The notes beneath the pieces are model-generated. The model had not been told where the DNA came from, did not search any database, and worked only from the letters and a program-made list of their open reading frames with translations. A stretch of DNA of 64,000 bases from Aliiroseovarius sediminis (GTDB taxonomy: Bacteria; Pseudomonadota; Alphaproteobacteria; Rhodobacterales; Rhodobacteraceae): NCBI RefSeq assembly GCF_022678485.1, contig NZ_JALBYP010000028.1, forward strand, positions 62,001-126,000, given 5' to 3'. Below are positions 46,432-54,921 of this stretch, one piece after another. Each line of letters begins with the position of its first letter. Position 1 is the stretch's first letter. Position numbers and translations under genes: made by a program.

Positions 46432-47582
46432 TAGCCGCGGTCTCGTTCTGCCAAAAGTTGACGGGCGACGATCAGGCGCATGATCTCGTTCGTGCCTTCA
46501 AGGATTTGGTGCACACGCAGGTCCCGCACGATCTTTTCGATGCCGTAATCCGCCAGATAGCCATAGCCGCCATGCAGTTGCAGGCAGCCATTTGCGACCT
46601 CGAACGAAACATCCGTCACCATCAGCTTGGCCATTGCGCAGAACTTGGGTGCATCGGGCGCGCCTTGGTCCAGCTTCCAAGCTGCTTGACGCAGGAATGT
46701 GCGTGCGGATTGCAGCTTGGTCTCATACTCTGCCAGTTTGAACTGAAGCGCCTGAAATTGGTCGATGGTTTTGCCAAACGCCTTGCGTTCGCCCATATAT
46801 TGCAGGGTCAAATCCAGCGCCTTCTGCGCGCCACCAAGCGCACCCGCCGAGATATTCAGCCGCCCGCCGTCAAGCCCGGCCATCGCATAGACGAAGCCTT
46901 TGCCTTCTTCACCCATCAGGTTTTCCAGCGGAATTTTGCAATCGTCGAACTGCACCTGCGACGTGGGCTGCGCGCGCCAACCCATCTTGCGCTCGTTCGC
47001 GCCAAAGCTCAGCCCCGGCGTGCCGGCTTCGACTACCACGGTGGAAATGCCCTTGGGGCCGTCTTCGCCCGTGCGGCACATGGTAACGTAAACGTCCGAG
47101 TAATTGCCGCCCGAAATGAACGCCTTGTTGCCGTTCAGAACATAGCCGTCGTTGTGCTTGTCAGCGCGGGTCTTGAGCGCCGCCGCGTCCGAGCCTGACC
47201 CCGGTTCGGTCAGGCAGTAAGAGAACACCTTTTCCATGGAGCACAGGGCGGGCAGCCATTTTTGCTTGTCTTCTTCCTTGCCGAACTTGTCGATCATGCC
47301 GCCGCACATATTGTGGATCGAGAGAAACGACCCGACGGCTGGGTCGGCCATCGCCAGTGCCTCAAACACCAACGTTGCATCCAGCCGGGTCAGGCCCGAT
47401 CCGCCATATTTTTCCGAGACATAGATGCCGCCCAGACCCAGTTCGCCCACTTTCGGCCACAAGTCTTTCGGGATTGTGCCCTCAGCCTCCCATTTCTCGG
47501 CGTTGGGGGCGATGTGCTCCTCGCCAAAGCCCTTAGCCATATCGAAGATGAGGGTCTGTTCCTCGGAAAGCGCGAAATCCAT
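46431..47582 (-). CDS. Acyl-CoA dehydrogenase, probably isobutyryl-CoA dehydrogenase
   Basis: FAD enzyme forming methacrylyl-CoA from isobutyryl-CoA, the first committed step of the valine pathway here. The 383-residue protein carries C-L-T-E-P-G-S-G-S-D near 131 and G-Y-G-Y-L near 349 with the Q-I-L-E-G-T-N-E-I-M-R C-terminal signature. Substrate choice is inferred from mmsB, the hydrolase and mmsA. The start M-D-F-A-L-S-E-E at 47582 follows GGGAGAGA. Confidence 0.92.
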   Translation of the reverse strand: MDFALSEEQTLIFDMAKGFGEEHIAPNAEKWEAEGTIPKDLWPKVGELGLGGIYVSEKYGGSGLTRLDATLVFEALAMADPAVGSFLSIHNMCGGMIDKFGKEEDKQKWLPALCSMEKVFSYCLTEPGSGSDAAALKTRADKHNDGYVLNGNKAFISGGNYSDVYVTMCRTGEDGPKGISTVVVEAGTPGLSFGANERKMGWRAQPTSQVQFDDCKIPLENLMGEEGKGFVYAMAGLDGGRLNISAGALGGAQKALDLTLQYMGERKAFGKTIDQFQALQFKLAEYETKLQSARTFLRQAAWKLDQGAPDAPKFCAMAKLMVTDVSFEVANGCLQLHGGYGYLADYGIEKIVRDLRVHQILEGTNEIMRLIVARQLLAERDRG

Positions 47583-47705
47583 GTATCTCTCCCGTCCACG
47601 TGATTGTGGATACGTTATGGCGCGATTCTTACAGAAGTTTTTCAACGGGGTAGAGCATTCCGTCGCGTCGTAATCTGCCGTTACGTCAATTGCGACTGGT
47701 TTGGG

Positions 47706-48839
47706 TCAGAGATCGGCGTGGAATTCGTCGATCAAATGCCGCACAACGTCCTGAAGTGCCTGATCTTTCGGTTTTTCGGCTTGGATGCTGTCGTGATACA
47801 CGGCCCGCTGCCGATCAGCGGAAGTGCCGGTTTCAAGGATGCTGCGCGCGGCTTCGACCTCGATCGTGCAGCCAAGGGCGTCGGCGTCTTGTTCAATCAA
47901 CAGGAATATATCCGACAGAAGTTGTGGAAAATCGACAATTTCGCCGATGCCGAAGTCGATTAGCCCGTTATTGACGCCATAGCGCTGCGCGCGCCAACGG
48001 TTTTCGGCCACAAGAAAGTTATCATATAGCCGCCAGCGTTGGTTGCGGGCCTTCAGACGCCACAACATCCGGGCCAAGCATTGCGTCAGTGCGGTCAGGC
48101 TGAGCGTATGTTCCAAACGGGGTTGAACGTCGCAAATGCGCGATTCAATCGTGGGAAATCTTGATGAGGGGCGCAGGTCCCACCAAATTTTTGAACTGTC
48201 CTCGATCACGCCGATATCAACCAGCGCCTGGACGGACTTTTCGAATTCGGACCAGCCGGACAGATGCGGGGGCAGACCGGTGCGGGGCAGGTTGTCGAAA
48301 ACGGTCAACCGATAGGATGCAAGGCCGGTGTCATCACCTTGCCAGAATGGCGAACTGCCAGACAGAGCCAGAAGATGAGGCAGAAAATAGCTGAGCTGGC
48401 TGACAAGATCGATCCGTGTGTCCGGGTCGGGGATGCCCACATGGACATGCATCCCGCAGATCAACATTCGCCGCACTACTCCCGCCAGATCGCGCCTGAG
48501 GTCGTTATAGCGATCCTTGTCCACGTGATGCTGTTCTTTCCAGTTCGCAAACGGGTGACAGGACGCGGCGATGGGGGCCAGCCCATAGGTCTTGGCGTGT
48601 TTTGCGACGGTCGCGCGCAGATATTTCAAATCCTCGCGTGCCTCAGAGACATTGGCGCAGACGCGGGTCCCGATCTCGATCTGACATTGCAGGAACTCCG
48701 GGCTAACCTGACCCTCAAGCTCGGCTGTGCAATCGTCCATCAGCCCGGCGGGGGCCTGCGCAAGGGCACAGGTTTCACAGTCAACCAGCAGATACTCCTC
48801 TTCGACACCAATCGAAAAAGGCGGTTCCTTGGGGGCCAT
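47706..48839 (-). CDS. YbdK-family carboxylate-amine ligase (glutamate--cysteine ligase type 2)
   Basis: A 377-residue ATP-dependent ligase of the GCS2/YbdK family, which in E. coli has weak gamma-glutamylcysteine synthetase activity. Features are [11 protein letters not shown] near residue 8, C-G-M-H-V-H-V-G near 127, and W-W-D-L-R-P-S near 217. The true substrate is uncertain. The start at 48839 follows AAAGGAC. It sits upstream of the valine genes on the same strand, but 123 bases away. Confidence 0.9.
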   Translation of the reverse strand: MAPKEPPFSIGVEEEYLLVDCETCALAQAPAGLMDDCTAELEGQVSPEFLQCQIEIGTRVCANVSEAREDLKYLRATVAKHAKTYGLAPIAASCHPFANWKEQHHVDKDRYNDLRRDLAGVVRRMLICGMHVHVGIPDPDTRIDLVSQLSYFLPHLLALSGSSPFWQGDDTGLASYRLTVFDNLPRTGLPPHLSGWSEFEKSVQALVDIGVIEDSSKIWWDLRPSSRFPTIESRICDVQPRLEHTLSLTALTQCLARMLWRLKARNQRWRLYDNFLVAENRWRAQRYGVNNGLIDFGIGEIVDFPQLLSDIFLLIEQDADALGCTIEVEAARSILETGTSADRQRAVYHDSIQAEKPKDQALQDVVRHLIDEFHADL

Positions 48840-48957
48840 CCGGGTGTCCTTTCGCCTGTGTCTTTGGCGATCAGTTTTGCACCAAAAGGCGAATGCGACA
48901 AGCATGGCGCCGGTTTTGGTTCGATGAGAGGCTGACAAATCGAAACCAGTATTGTTG

Positions 48958-48974
48958 CTTGACCTTGGGTCAAG
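48958..48974 (+). promoter_or_regulatory. Perfect inverted repeat, possible operator
   Basis: CTTGACC-TTG-GGTCAAG lies 47 bases before the gene at 49022. It contains a -35-like TTGACC, so a bound protein could block RNA polymerase. Confidence 0.45.
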
Positions 48975-49021
48975 GTGTAGATTTGTTGGTATGGGAGCAT
49001 CCGCGCCGGGATTAAATAAAC

Positions 49022-49444
49022 ATGAGTACTGCGACCTACTATGAAGATCACGAGCTGCTGTTTGTTCGCTGTAGCGAGCATATTGATGTCGCGAGCTGGG
49101 CCGAATGGATCATTTCTATTGGTGCGCGCCACGAACGGTTGGTGCTGGTCGATTTGCGGGCCATGCACACAATCGACCGCCCGGCTGATGGCGCACATGA
49201 ATATGTGAACCTGCATAGTAAGCTGAACCCAGACTATGCCCCGGCCCGCAAGATGGCTTTGTTGGCACCCGGCCCACTCACTTTCGTTCAAGCGCGAGTG
49301 TTCGAGCAGATCGCGCAGGACAGCATTACGACCGAGATCGAGGTGTTCCGCGAAGCCGCCGAGGCATTGGCATTTCTTGGCGTCTGCGCCGATGACGTGG
49401 ACACGTTCATCGCGTCGTTGGGCGAGGGGCGGCGGCTGGGATAG
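49022..49444 (+). CDS. Small protein of unknown function, STAS/SpoIIAA-like fold suspected
   Basis: A 140-residue soluble protein. An alternating strand/helix pattern, V-L-V-D-L-R-A-M near residue 41 and a late [13 protein letters not shown] resemble the SpoIIAA/STAS-like families, but I do not recognise a specific member. There are no membrane segments. It has its own terminator and a palindrome upstream, so it is a single-gene unit. The ribosome binding site is weak. Confidence 0.7.
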   Translation: MSTATYYEDHELLFVRCSEHIDVASWAEWIISIGARHERLVLVDLRAMHTIDRPADGAHEYVNLHSKLNPDYAPARKMALLAPGPLTFVQARVFEQIAQDSITTEIEVFREAAEALAFLGVCADDVDTFIASLGEGRRLG

Positions 49445-49470
49445 GCCGAAGATTGAACCCCCACAAAAGA

Positions 49471-49500
49471 AAATGCCCCGGTCAAGAAACCGGGGCATTT
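49471..49500 (+). terminator. Bidirectional terminator
   Basis: A perfect 12-bp stem, AAATGCCCCGGT (49471-49482) with ACCGGGGCATTT (49489-49500). It serves both the gene at 49022 and mmsA from the other side, where it is followed by TTCTTTTGT. Confidence 0.8.
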
Positions 49501-49522
49501 GTTGTTCATTAGATGTGGCCGA

Positions 49523-51022
49523 TCAGTCGATGGCGCGGAAGTGGAACTCGCCCCCTTCGCGGATGCCCGACGGCCAGCGCGAGGTCACGGTCTTGGTGCG
49601 CGTATAGAATTTGAACGCGTCCGGGCCATGCTGGTTCAAATCGCCAAAGCCGGATTTCTTCCAGCCGCCGAAGGTGTGATAGGCCAGCGGCACCGGAATC
49701 GGGACGTTGATGCCCACCATGCCGATGTTGATCCGGTTGGCAAAGTCGCGCGCGGTGTCGCCATCGCGGGTAAAGATCGCGGTGCCGTTGCCGTATTCGT
49801 GATCCATCGCGTGGCCGATCGCCTCTTCGTAATTCTGGGCGCGCACCATGGACAGGACGGGTCCGAAAATTTCGGTCTTGTAGATGTCCATATCGGTGGT
49901 CACGTTGTCAAACAGGTGCGGCCCGACAAAAAAGCCATCTTCATAACCCTGCAGGCTGAAATCGCGGTTGTCGACGACAAGATCTGCGCCCTGTTCAACG
50001 CCCGAGTTGATCAGGCGCAGGATGTTTTCCTTGGCGGCAGCGGTCACGACCGGGCCGTAATCCACATCATCGCCTGCGGTATAGGGCGCGACTTTCAGCT
50101 TCTCGATCCGCGGCACAAGGGCGTCGCGCAGGCGGTCTGCGGTCTCGTCCCCCACTGGCACCGCGACCGAGATCGCCATGCAGCGTTCGCCGGCGGCACC
50201 GAAGCCTGCCCCCACCAGCGCGTCCGCGGCTTTTTCCATATCCGCGTCGGGCATGATGATCATGTGGTTCTTTGCGCCACCGAAACACTGCGCGCGCTTG
50301 CCGTTCGCTGTGGCGCGCGAATAAATGTAATGCGCAATCGGCGTCGACCCGACGAATGCCACGGCTTGGATTGTTTCGTTGTCCAAGATTGCGTCTACGG
50401 CTTCTTTGTCTCCGTTCACGACCTGAAGGATACCGTCCGGCAGGCCGGCTTCCTTGCACAGTTCAGCCAGCATGAGCGGGACCGAGGGATCGCGTTCGGA
50501 CGGTTTCAGGATCATCGCGTTGCCTGAGGCCAGCGCAGGCCCCATGCCCCAAAGCGGGATCATGGCCGGGAAGTTGAACGGCGTGATCGAGGCGACGACA
50601 CCCAACGGCTGGCGCATGGAATACATGTCGATGCCGGGGCCAGCTGAATCGGTGAATTCACCCTTCAGCATCTGGGCTGCGCCGATGCAGTATTCGATCA
50701 CTTCAAGTCCACGCTGCACGTCGCCTTTGGCGTCGGGGATGGTCTTGCCGTGTTCTGCCGACAATGCCTCGGCCAATTTGTCCATGTCGCGGTTGATCAG
50801 GCCGACAAGCGCCATCATCACACGACCGCGTTTTTGCGGGTTGGTTGCGCCCCAGGCTTTCTGCGCCTCGGCGGCTTTGGCTACCGCGTCGTCCATCTCG
50901 GCTTGCGAGGCCAGTGCGACCTTTGCCTGCACTTCCCCGGTGGCGGGGTTGAAGACGTCTGCAGTGCGACCCGAGGTTCCGTCAACGATCTGGCCGTTGA
51001 TCCAATGTCCAAGTGTTTTCAT
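49523..51022 (-). CDS. mmsA: Methylmalonate-semialdehyde dehydrogenase (CoA-acylating)
   Basis: Converts methylmalonate semialdehyde to propionyl-CoA, the last step of valine breakdown. The 499-residue protein has the aldehyde dehydrogenase fold, the catalytic Cys281 (G-E-R-C-M-A), the N-F-P residues near 150 and F-V-G-S-T near 223. Glu at the usual general-base site is absent, as in CoA-acylating members. It lies apart from the other valine genes and is divergent from the LysR gene. Confidence 0.95.
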   Translation of the reverse strand: MKTLGHWINGQIVDGTSGRTADVFNPATGEVQAKVALASQAEMDDAVAKAAEAQKAWGATNPQKRGRVMMALVGLINRDMDKLAEALSAEHGKTIPDAKGDVQRGLEVIEYCIGAAQMLKGEFTDSAGPGIDMYSMRQPLGVVASITPFNFPAMIPLWGMGPALASGNAMILKPSERDPSVPLMLAELCKEAGLPDGILQVVNGDKEAVDAILDNETIQAVAFVGSTPIAHYIYSRATANGKRAQCFGGAKNHMIIMPDADMEKAADALVGAGFGAAGERCMAISVAVPVGDETADRLRDALVPRIEKLKVAPYTAGDDVDYGPVVTAAAKENILRLINSGVEQGADLVVDNRDFSLQGYEDGFFVGPHLFDNVTTDMDIYKTEIFGPVLSMVRAQNYEEAIGHAMDHEYGNGTAIFTRDGDTARDFANRINIGMVGINVPIPVPLAYHTFGGWKKSGFGDLNQHGPDAFKFYTRTKTVTSRWPSGIREGGEFHFRAID

Positions 51023-51098
51023 GATAGATCTCCCATCTGTTCGCGACGAGGATAGCCTTGCATTTATGCCAGTAAAAGGGGCAGTTTGCCAAAAAGGG

Positions 51099-51114
51099 TT
51101 TGCAAATTTGCAAA
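51099..51114 (+). promoter_or_regulatory. 16-bp perfect palindrome between mmsA and lysR
   Basis: TTTGCAAATTTGCAAA, centred between the divergent starts (51022 and 51209), is a candidate operator for the LysR-type regulator. A half-site TTTGCC lies just upstream. Confidence 0.5.
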
Positions 51115-51130
51115 GGGTGGTGAGGGCTGT

Positions 51131-51174
51131 GAGGCTGGATGCCTCCGGCGGGGATATTTCTGGCCAGAAGAAAC
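51131..51174 (+). repeat. Dispersed hairpin/GATATTT/GGCCAGAAGAAA repeat, copy 3 (variant)
   Basis: The hairpin GAGGC-tggat-GCCTC (51131-51145), then CGGCGGGGATATTTC and TGGCCAGAAGAAA. It shares the GGATATTT and GCCAGAAGAAA parts with copies at 4671 and 20401 but has a different hairpin. It lies directly upstream of the lysR gene. Confidence 0.7.
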
Positions 51175-51208
51175 GCGATCAGGGCAGTGCTTGAAAGGTG
51201 GATCGACG

Positions 51209-52099
51209 ATGGATTGGGATGATTTACGGATTTTTCTGGCGGTGGCGCGGGCGGAAAGCCTGTCGCGGGCGGGCAGGGTGTTGCGGCGGGATGCGGCGAC
51301 CGTGGGCCGTCGGGTGGCCAAGCTTGAGGGAGATCTGGGCCAGCCCTTGTTCACCAAGTCGCCGCAAGGCTATGCGCTGACTGAAGTGGGGTCGCGGCTT
51401 CTGGCCCATGTTGAGCGGGCCGAGCAGGCGGTCCTGTCCGGGGTTGATGAATTGTCGGGCCAATCGGGGCGGTTGTCGGGGCAGGTTCGTATCGGGGCGA
51501 CGGATGGCTGTGCAAGCTATATTCTGCCTCAAGTTTGTGCCGCCATTCAAAAGCAACACCCCGATCTTGAACTGCAAATTGTTGCCCTGCCGCGTGTGAT
51601 CAACCTGTCCAAGCGCGAGGCGGACATGGCGATTACCGTGTCGCCGCCGCAGACCGGGCGGATAACGGTTCAGAAGGTGACGGATTATCATCTGCATCTG
51701 GCGGCAGCGAAAGAATATCTTGCCGATGCGCCACCGCTGAACACGCTTGAAGATCTGGGGGTGCATCCCATAGTGGGCTATATTCAGGACATGATTTTCT
51801 ATCCCGAGCTGGATTTCCTGACCGGTATGGGGATCGAGCGGGTTGCGCTAGCGTCGAACCTTGTGTCGGTGCAGTTAGGTATGGTGCGCGAACGGGGCGG
51901 GGTCGGGATCACCCATGATTTCATATTGCCGTTTGCGCCTAACCTGCAACGTGTTCTGATCGACGAACTGTCGATTACCCGCGCGTTCTATCTGATCCGA
52001 CATGAAGGCGATGTGCGGGTCGAGCGGTTTGCCCGTGTCGCCGAAGCACTGGCGCGTGGCATCCGCGGCGAGGTGGCCCGGCTGGAGGCGCTTGCGTAA
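51209..52099 (+). CDS. LysR family transcriptional regulator
   Basis: A 296-residue regulator with an N-terminal helix-turn-helix (M-D-W-D-D-L-R-I-F-L-A-V-A-R, then S-L-S-R-A-G-R-V-L-R-R near 16-26) and a periplasmic-binding-protein-like effector domain. It is divergent from mmsA with a palindrome between them, so it is a likely regulator of mmsA (inference). The start at 51209 follows AAAGGTGG. Confidence 0.93.
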   Translation: MDWDDLRIFLAVARAESLSRAGRVLRRDAATVGRRVAKLEGDLGQPLFTKSPQGYALTEVGSRLLAHVERAEQAVLSGVDELSGQSGRLSGQVRIGATDGCASYILPQVCAAIQKQHPDLELQIVALPRVINLSKREADMAITVSPPQTGRITVQKVTDYHLHLAAAKEYLADAPPLNTLEDLGVHPIVGYIQDMIFYPELDFLTGMGIERVALASNLVSVQLGMVRERGGVGITHDFILPFAPNLQRVLIDELSITRAFYLIRHEGDVRVERFARVAEALARGIRGEVARLEALA

Positions 52100-52207
52100 A
52101 CCGCGTTTTCCGTTGCTGCACTTGCAAACAGGCCTTGACATATTGTTGCGCTTGGGGTGACGCTAAAGACAGAAAAATGCACGCATTTCATCAGGCAGGA
52201 GGGCCGT

Positions 52208-52642
52208 ATGCTTATTCACCAGATCCTTAAAGACAAACCACTGGCGGGTGTTGCGACGGTCAAGCCGGGCACCAAAGTGTCCGATGCCGCGAACCTTCTT
52301 TCTGAAAAGAAGATCGGTGCCGTGGTCGTGTCGGCGGACGGTGTGCGTCCGGATGGCATTCTGTCGGAGCGTGATATTGTGTCCGCGCTGGGTCAGATTG
52401 GGACGGGGTGTCTGGATCAGTCCGTGGATGATTTGATGACGGCTGAGCTTGTGACCTGCCTGCCGGGTGATCGGGCCATTCAGGTTCTACAAACCATGAC
52501 AGAGCGTCGGTTCCGTCACATGCCGGTGATGGAAGGCGACAAAATGATCGGTTTGGTGTCGATCGGGGATGTGGTGAAGGCGCGGCTGGACGAGTTGTCT
52601 CAGCAAGCGGATGCTTTGAAGAACATGATCATGGGCTATTGA
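52208..52642 (+). CDS. CBS domain-containing protein
   Basis: A 144-residue protein made of two CBS domains (about 8-65 and 72-132), which usually bind adenosyl nucleotides. The motif G-I-L-S-E-R-D-I near 55 and G-L-V-S-I-G-D-V near 116 are typical. It is a stand-alone regulator of unknown target. AGGAGG precedes the ATG. A TTGACA box lies upstream at 52135-52140. Confidence 0.92.
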   Translation: MLIHQILKDKPLAGVATVKPGTKVSDAANLLSEKKIGAVVVSADGVRPDGILSERDIVSALGQIGTGCLDQSVDDLMTAELVTCLPGDRAIQVLQTMTERRFRHMPVMEGDKMIGLVSIGDVVKARLDELSQQADALKNMIMGY

Positions 52643-52690
52643 TCGCAGCCCCACTGCAATAGGTTACAAGACGCCGCATTGCAGAAAAAA

Positions 52691-52735
52691 CTTGCAATGG
52701 AGGATGCAATATTGTTGCGTGCCATCCATTGCAAG
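52691..52735 (+). promoter_or_regulatory. Inverted repeat in the coaD leader
   Basis: CTTGCAATGGA (52691-52701) and TCCATTGCAAG (52725-52735) are perfect 11-base complements. The second arm overlaps the coaD ribosome binding site (AAGGAG, 52733-52738), so a hairpin in the message could hide it. Several other TTGCAA/GCAAT words surround it. Confidence 0.5.
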
Positions 52736-52746
52736 GAGATTAGATC

Positions 52747-53238
52747 ATGCGCATCGGACTTTACCCTGGCACTTTCGATCCGATCACGCTGGGTCACACT
52801 GACATCATTCGGCGCGGCTGTGCGCTGGTGGATCGGCTGGTGATCGGCGTAGCCGTGAACACGGGAAAGGGGCCGATGTTTTCGCTTGAGGAGCGGGTCG
52901 CGATGGTCGAAGCGGAATGTGCGGTCCTGTCGCGCGAAACAGACACCGAGATCGTCGCCCATCCTTTCGAGAACCTGCTGATCGACTGCGCCCATGATGT
53001 GGGTGCACAGATTATAATTCGCGGTCTTCGGGCCGTCACCGATTTCGAGTACGAATACCAGATGGTCGGCATGAACCGAGCGATGGACGACAGTGTCGAA
53101 ACCGTCTTTTTGATGGCTGAAGCCAAGTATCAGGCAATTGCGTCAAAGCTGGTGAAAGAGATTGCCAAGTTGGGGGGCGATATCTCGAAATTCGTAACCC
53201 CCAGCGTGCAGACGCGCTTGCTGGAGAAGATCGGCTAG
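52747..53238 (+). CDS. coaD: Phosphopantetheine adenylyltransferase
   Basis: Makes dephospho-CoA from phosphopantetheine and ATP. The 163-residue protein has the nucleotidyltransferase G-T-F-D-P-I-T-L-G-H (9-18) and the later R-G-L-R-A-V-T-D-F-E-Y-E near 93. The I-S-S-K motif reads I-A-S-K here. An AAGGAG sits at good spacing, inside the inverted repeat described above. It is convergent with the MBL gene. Confidence 0.96.
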   Translation: MRIGLYPGTFDPITLGHTDIIRRGCALVDRLVIGVAVNTGKGPMFSLEERVAMVEAECAVLSRETDTEIVAHPFENLLIDCAHDVGAQIIIRGLRAVTDFEYEYQMVGMNRAMDDSVETVFLMAEAKYQAIASKLVKEIAKLGGDISKFVTPSVQTRLLEKIG

Positions 53239-53301
53239 GGTGCGATTCCGCGCGATATCGGCCCACGATCAATGGAAGCCCGGGGGCAGATGCGACGTTT
53301 T

Positions 53302-54102
53302 TCAGGGCTGAATGCTCAGCTTCAACCCATCATGGGCCGGGGTGATGTGATCTGGCGTTTCGGCGTCAAGGGTGGCGTAATCAAGGTCGATATGCATGTT
53401 CGTCAACACGCCTTTTTTGGCGCCAACACGCGCGATCCACTCCAGTGATTCATCCAGATGAAAATGCGTCGGATGGGGCGCGCGCCGCAGCGCGTCCAGC
53501 ACGAAGGTATCCAGGCCTTCAAGAGCGGGCAGGGCTGGATCTGGGATTTCGTTGACATCGGGCAGATAGGCGAGATCGCCAATCCGGAAGCCAAGTGCGT
53601 CCATCAGGCCGTGATGCACCAGAAACGGGGTCAGGCGGATATCACCACCCGCGCCACTGATTACCACGTCGCCGTCGATCATGTGCAGATCAAGAATGGG
53701 TGGATAATTCGATCCTTTCGGTTGCACGAAAGCGTAATTGAAGCGGGACAGAAGCGCCTCTTGCGTGGGACCATCGGCCCAGACGGGCAGGCGTTCTTTC
53801 AGGTTGAATACCACCATGCGCAGATCGTCGATGCCGTGCACATGATCGGCATGGCTGTGGGTGTAAACAACAGCGTCCAGCGTGCCGACTCCTTCGCGAA
53901 GCAGCTGATAACGCATGTCCGGCGAAGTGTCGATCAGCACGCGGGTCACTCCACCATCGTTGCCCTCGCGGGTCACAAGCGCCGAGCAGCGGCTGCGGCG
54001 GTTTCTTGGGTTGTCCGGGTCGCAATCGCCCCAATGGCCGCCCAGTCGCGGTACCCCGCCGGACGATCCACAGCCGAGTATGGTGAAATCGATACGTGCC
54101 AT
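53302..54102 (-). CDS. MBL fold metallo-hydrolase
   Basis: A 266-residue zinc hydrolase of the metallo-beta-lactamase fold (PhnP/RNase Z-like branch). Zinc ligands are H-S-H-A-D-H near 81-86. The N-terminal I-L-G-C-G-S-S-G-G-V-P-R-L-G is typical of this branch, and further histidines lie near 162 and 235. The substrate is not known. Its ATG overlaps the tatD stop (TAATG), so both are cotranscribed. Confidence 0.9.
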   Translation of the reverse strand: MARIDFTILGCGSSGGVPRLGGHWGDCDPDNPRNRRSRCSALVTREGNDGGVTRVLIDTSPDMRYQLLREGVGTLDAVVYTHSHADHVHGIDDLRMVVFNLKERLPVWADGPTQEALLSRFNYAFVQPKGSNYPPILDLHMIDGDVVISGAGGDIRLTPFLVHHGLMDALGFRIGDLAYLPDVNEIPDPALPALEGLDTFVLDALRRAPHPTHFHLDESLEWIARVGAKKGVLTNMHIDLDYATLDAETPDHITPAHDGLKLSIQP

Positions 54103-54905
54103 TACGTGGTTGCCTTGCCGTGGGCGGCTTTGGTGAACAGAAGGTCGAAGTTGGCCTGCGTTTGGGCGGCAAAGTCTGCGTAAGGCAGCCCATAGATCTC
54201 GGCCCCTACCTGCGCGGTATGTGCAGTGTAAGCTGGTTCGTTGCGCCGTCCGCGATGGGGGGGTGGGGCAAGATAAGGCGCGTCGGTTTCGACCAGAATA
54301 CGGTCCACGGGAGCGGCGGCGAAGATATCGCGCAGATCCTGACTGCGCGGGAAGGTCGCGATGCCGGACATGGACAGATAGAAGCCAAGGTCCAAAGCCG
54401 CACGGGCAAGTTCAGCGCCGGAACTGAAGCAATGCATGACGCAGGAGTAAGCGCCTTTGGCGTGTTCTTCGGTTAGAATGCGGGCCATATCTTCGTCCGC
54501 AGCGCGCGAATGGATGATCAGGGGCAGTCCGGTCTGGCGTGCGGCCGCGATATGAATGCGCAGGCTTTCGATCTGCGCGTCGCGGCTGTCAGCGGTATAG
54601 TGGTAATCCAGCCCGCTTTCGCCAATACCGACGAATTTCGGATGGTCAGCCAGTGCGACCAGTTGTTCGACCGTGACCATCGGTTCCGCGGCCACGCTCA
54701 TCGGGTGGGTGGCGGCGGCGAAGAACACGGGATCATGGGCTTCGGCGATGGTGCGGACCTGATCCAGATTGGCCATCTTGGTGCAGATCGTCACCATGCG
54801 CGTCACGCCAGCCGCAGCGGCACGGGCGATGATCTGATCCAATTCGCCTTCGAAATCGGGAAAATCCAGATGACAGTGGCTGTCCGTAATTTCCGGGGTG
54901 CTCAT
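54102..54905 (-). CDS. TatD family hydrolase
   Basis: A 267-residue TIM-barrel metal-dependent DNase of the TatD family. Metal residues appear in D-S-H-C-H-L-D (8-14), G-E-S-G-L-D-Y near 95, and V-E-T-D-A-P-Y-L near 208. It is the usual TatD/YcfH neighbour of holB and tmk and is not part of the Tat operon. The start at 54905 matches the family. Confidence 0.94.
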   Translation of the reverse strand: MSTPEITDSHCHLDFPDFEGELDQIIARAAAAGVTRMVTICTKMANLDQVRTIAEAHDPVFFAAATHPMSVAAEPMVTVEQLVALADHPKFVGIGESGLDYHYTADSRDAQIESLRIHIAAARQTGLPLIIHSRAADEDMARILTEEHAKGAYSCVMHCFSSGAELARAALDLGFYLSMSGIATFPRSQDLRDIFAAAPVDRILVETDAPYLAPPPHRGRRNEPAYTAHTAQVGAEIYGLPYADFAAQTQANFDLLFTKAAHGKATT

Positions 54906-54921
54906 GGGGGACGTCCTTGCC

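Noticed and set aside
54102-54905. tatD as a Tat pathway gene
   Set aside because: TatD is a DNase-type hydrolase; here it sits with holB and tmk, far from tatABC.
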